Shown piece after piece: positions 55,500 to 56,350 of a DNA stretch of 56,350 nt. The notes beneath the pieces were generated by a model. That model did not search any database. It saw only the letters and a program-made list of their open reading frames with translations, and was not told the origin of the DNA. The stretch comes from Gammaproteobacteria bacterium. GTDB taxonomy: Bacteria > Pseudomonadota > Gammaproteobacteria > Steroidobacterales > Steroidobacteraceae. The stretch covers positions 1 to 56,350 of the forward strand of contig RGUL01000007.1 of assembly GCA_010027845.1 (NCBI GenBank), in the 5' to 3' direction. The first letter of the stretch is position 1; each line of letters begins with the position of its first letter. A program made the position numbers and the translations under genes.

Positions 55500-55624
55500 A
55501 AAACATCACTCAACGTGCCGGTTCGAAGAAGAACCGGAGAAAACGGGGGACGAAGTCGACTTCGGTCGATCATAAAAGCGAGAAGGGGTGTGAAGGGCCG
55601 AGCAGGATGCTCGGCCTTTTTTTT
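55500..55624 (+). ncRNA. Candidate small RNA upstream of the ubiE/DUF971 terminator
   Basis: No protein is encoded here, but the plus strand holds ordered structure. CCGGTTC/GAACCGG (55518-55537) is a 7-bp hairpin, CGAAGTCGACTTCG (55551-55564) is a 14-base palindrome, and a strong intrinsic terminator follows. The terminator serves no plus-strand gene, which suggests a short transcript of its own. GGA occurs several times, as in Csr/Rsm-sponge RNAs. No promoter was identified, so this stays a candidate. Confidence 0.4.
55596..55624 (+). terminator. Strong intrinsic terminator (plus-strand)
   Basis: GGCCGAGCA pairs perfectly with TGCTCGGCC across a GGA loop, followed by eight T (55617-55624). 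On the minus strand the hairpin has no downstream T-run, so it acts for plus-strand RNA only. Confidence 0.85.
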
Positions 55625-55643
55625 GCCCGAGTTTTCGTGTCGA

Positions 55644-56003
55644 TCAGTCGCGCGCCGCGCCGGCGGCTCGCACCCGCGCGAGATATCGTTCCCAGCGCGA
55701 CGGTTGTTCGCGGCCGAGTTCGCGCAAGTATTTCCAGCTGTAGAGGCCGCTGTCGTGACCGTCGTCGAACACCAGTCGAACCGCATAGGCGCCGACCGGT
55801 TCGACCGCCGTGATGCCGACGGTTTGTTTGCCGAGTACCAGGGTTTCCTGACCGGGACCGTGCCCCTGCACCTCGGCGGAGGGTGAATGCACCCGCAGGT
55901 ATTCGAACGGCAGACGGTAGGACTCTTCTTCCGTGTAGTGCACCTCGAGTACGCGCGAGGCGCGACGCAGGCGCAATTCGATCGGGGCAGGGGAATCTTG
56001 CAT
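55644..56003 (-). CDS. DUF971 (GBBH-like N-terminal domain) protein
   Basis: The 119-residue protein starts MQDSPAPIELRLRRASRVLEV and contains YRLPFEYLRVHSPSAEVQGHG and VGAYAVRLVFDDGHDSGLYSWKYLRELG, of which DDGHDSGLYSWKYLREL is the family signature. It has a zinc-binding-like beta fold; the function is not known, and it is often placed next to ubiE and hslUV in gammaproteobacteria. The second in-frame Met (56003) fits the family start better than the one at 56039. Confidence 0.85.
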   Translation of the reverse strand: MQDSPAPIELRLRRASRVLEVHYTEEESYRLPFEYLRVHSPSAEVQGHGPGQETLVLGKQTVGITAVEPVGAYAVRLVFDDGHDSGLYSWKYLRELGREQPSRWERYLARVRAAGAARD

Positions 56004-56165
56004 ACGGTCCGGCTCTGGGCAGGAGCGGCATTTTGCCAAGCCGCAGTCCGATCTGCAGGCCGTTCTGCCGGGTCATCGGCAGGCCGCGGGGCCCGGTGAC
56101 AATTACCGACGGCTCGCCGATACTCGGACCGAGTAGGGTCTGATACGCGCAGGGGGTCGCGTGCC

Positions 56166-56350
56166 ATGGCGCCGACTGATACGTCCAATCCCGACTATTT
56201 CCACAAGGTCGTCGACTGTCAGTGGGCCTGTCCCGCACACACCGATGTACCCGAATACATCCGCTTGATCGCACAAGGGCGTTTCACCGACGCCTACATG
56301 GTCAATCGCCACTCGAACGTCTTTCCGGGAATTTTGGGTCGCGTCTGCGA
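56166..56350 (+). CDS. FAD-dependent oxidoreductase with N-terminal Fe-S domain (3' truncated)
   Basis: The frame from ATG 56166 runs to the window end. The 61 residues seen include DYFHKVVDCQWACPAHTDVPEYIRLIAQGRF and VFPGILGRVC. The pattern Cys-x3-Cys-Pro, VPEYIxLI and PxxxGRVC is the Fe-S cluster domain (Fer4_20 type) in front of glutamate-synthase small-chain-like FAD oxidoreductases. The FAD part lies outside the window. It is divergent from DUF971 across 162 bases. Confidence 0.75.
   Translation, partial: MAPTDTSNPDYFHKVVDCQWACPAHTDVPEYIRLIAQGRFTDAYMVNRHSNVFPGILGRVC

Overview
The window looks like a chromosomal contig from a GC-rich gammaproteobacterium, probably from a shotgun or metagenome assembly. 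The taxonomic signs are the atpD-atpC-glmU-glmS order, the ubiE-ubiJ-ubiB cluster beside a DUF971 gene, RimO, YajQ, and a complete trpEGDCFBA operon behind a classical attenuator. I cannot place it below class level. The first 21 bases are a Tn5/Nextera adapter remnant, so the left end is a library end and atpD is cut there artificially. No rRNA, tRNA, CRISPR array, insertion sequence or prophage was seen.

Layout. 1-4.3 kb: end of the ATP synthase operon, then glmU and glmS (UDP-GlcNAc synthesis). 4.3-6.4 kb: a compact arsenic operon, arsR-arsC-acr3, with a palindromic operator against the arsR start. 6.5-9.2 kb (minus): a cytochrome P450 translationally coupled to an exported amidohydrolase. 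9.2-16.4 kb: single genes (DUF4399, orphan ModA, LhgO-type oxidase, RodZ-like protein, trypsin-like/PDZ protease, WYL regulator, Tat-exported aldo/keto reductase). 16.7-21.7 kb: rmuC, a HEPN-domain protein, a Cas4/AddB-like PD-(D/E)XK nuclease, an APH-fold phosphotransferase and rimO. 21.8-29.3 kb: a catabolic-looking island (flavin monooxygenase, two methyltransferases, DUF1838, Tat-exported beta-propeller, SDR, UbiD-type decarboxylase).

29.3-38.0 kb (minus): Asp/Glu-racemase-family enzyme, GlcG/HbpS protein, AzlCD exporter, then a TetR-controlled tripartite RND efflux operon whose promoter carries two perfect palindromes. 38.1-41.4 kb: feoA-feoB under a Fur-box-like site, followed by an unusual gene that joins a FeoB-associated Cys-containing membrane segment to a BtuF-like periplasmic receptor. 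41.4-43.2 kb: yajQ and a TlpA-like lipoprotein. 43.2-52.4 kb: trp promoter, a 16-codon leader peptide with tandem Trp codons, attenuator, trpEGDCFBA, a Bcr/CflA transporter and a HisD-family dehydrogenase. 52.4-56.3 kb: ubiB, ubiJ, ubiE (minus), a candidate small RNA with a strong terminator, DUF971, and the start of an Fe-S/FAD oxidoreductase cut by the right edge.

Most useful leads: (1) the trp attenuator, whose leader peptide appears to be leaderless; (2) a frame break with missing residues in trpF inside an otherwise intact operon; (3) the Feo-linked BtuF fusion; (4) the HEPN / PD-(D/E)XK / RmuC neighbourhood; (5) the UbiD-DUF1838 island; (6) a GGA-rich candidate sRNA beside ubiE. None was tested by search or folding software. 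All calls rest on reading the sequence and on knowledge of the families.
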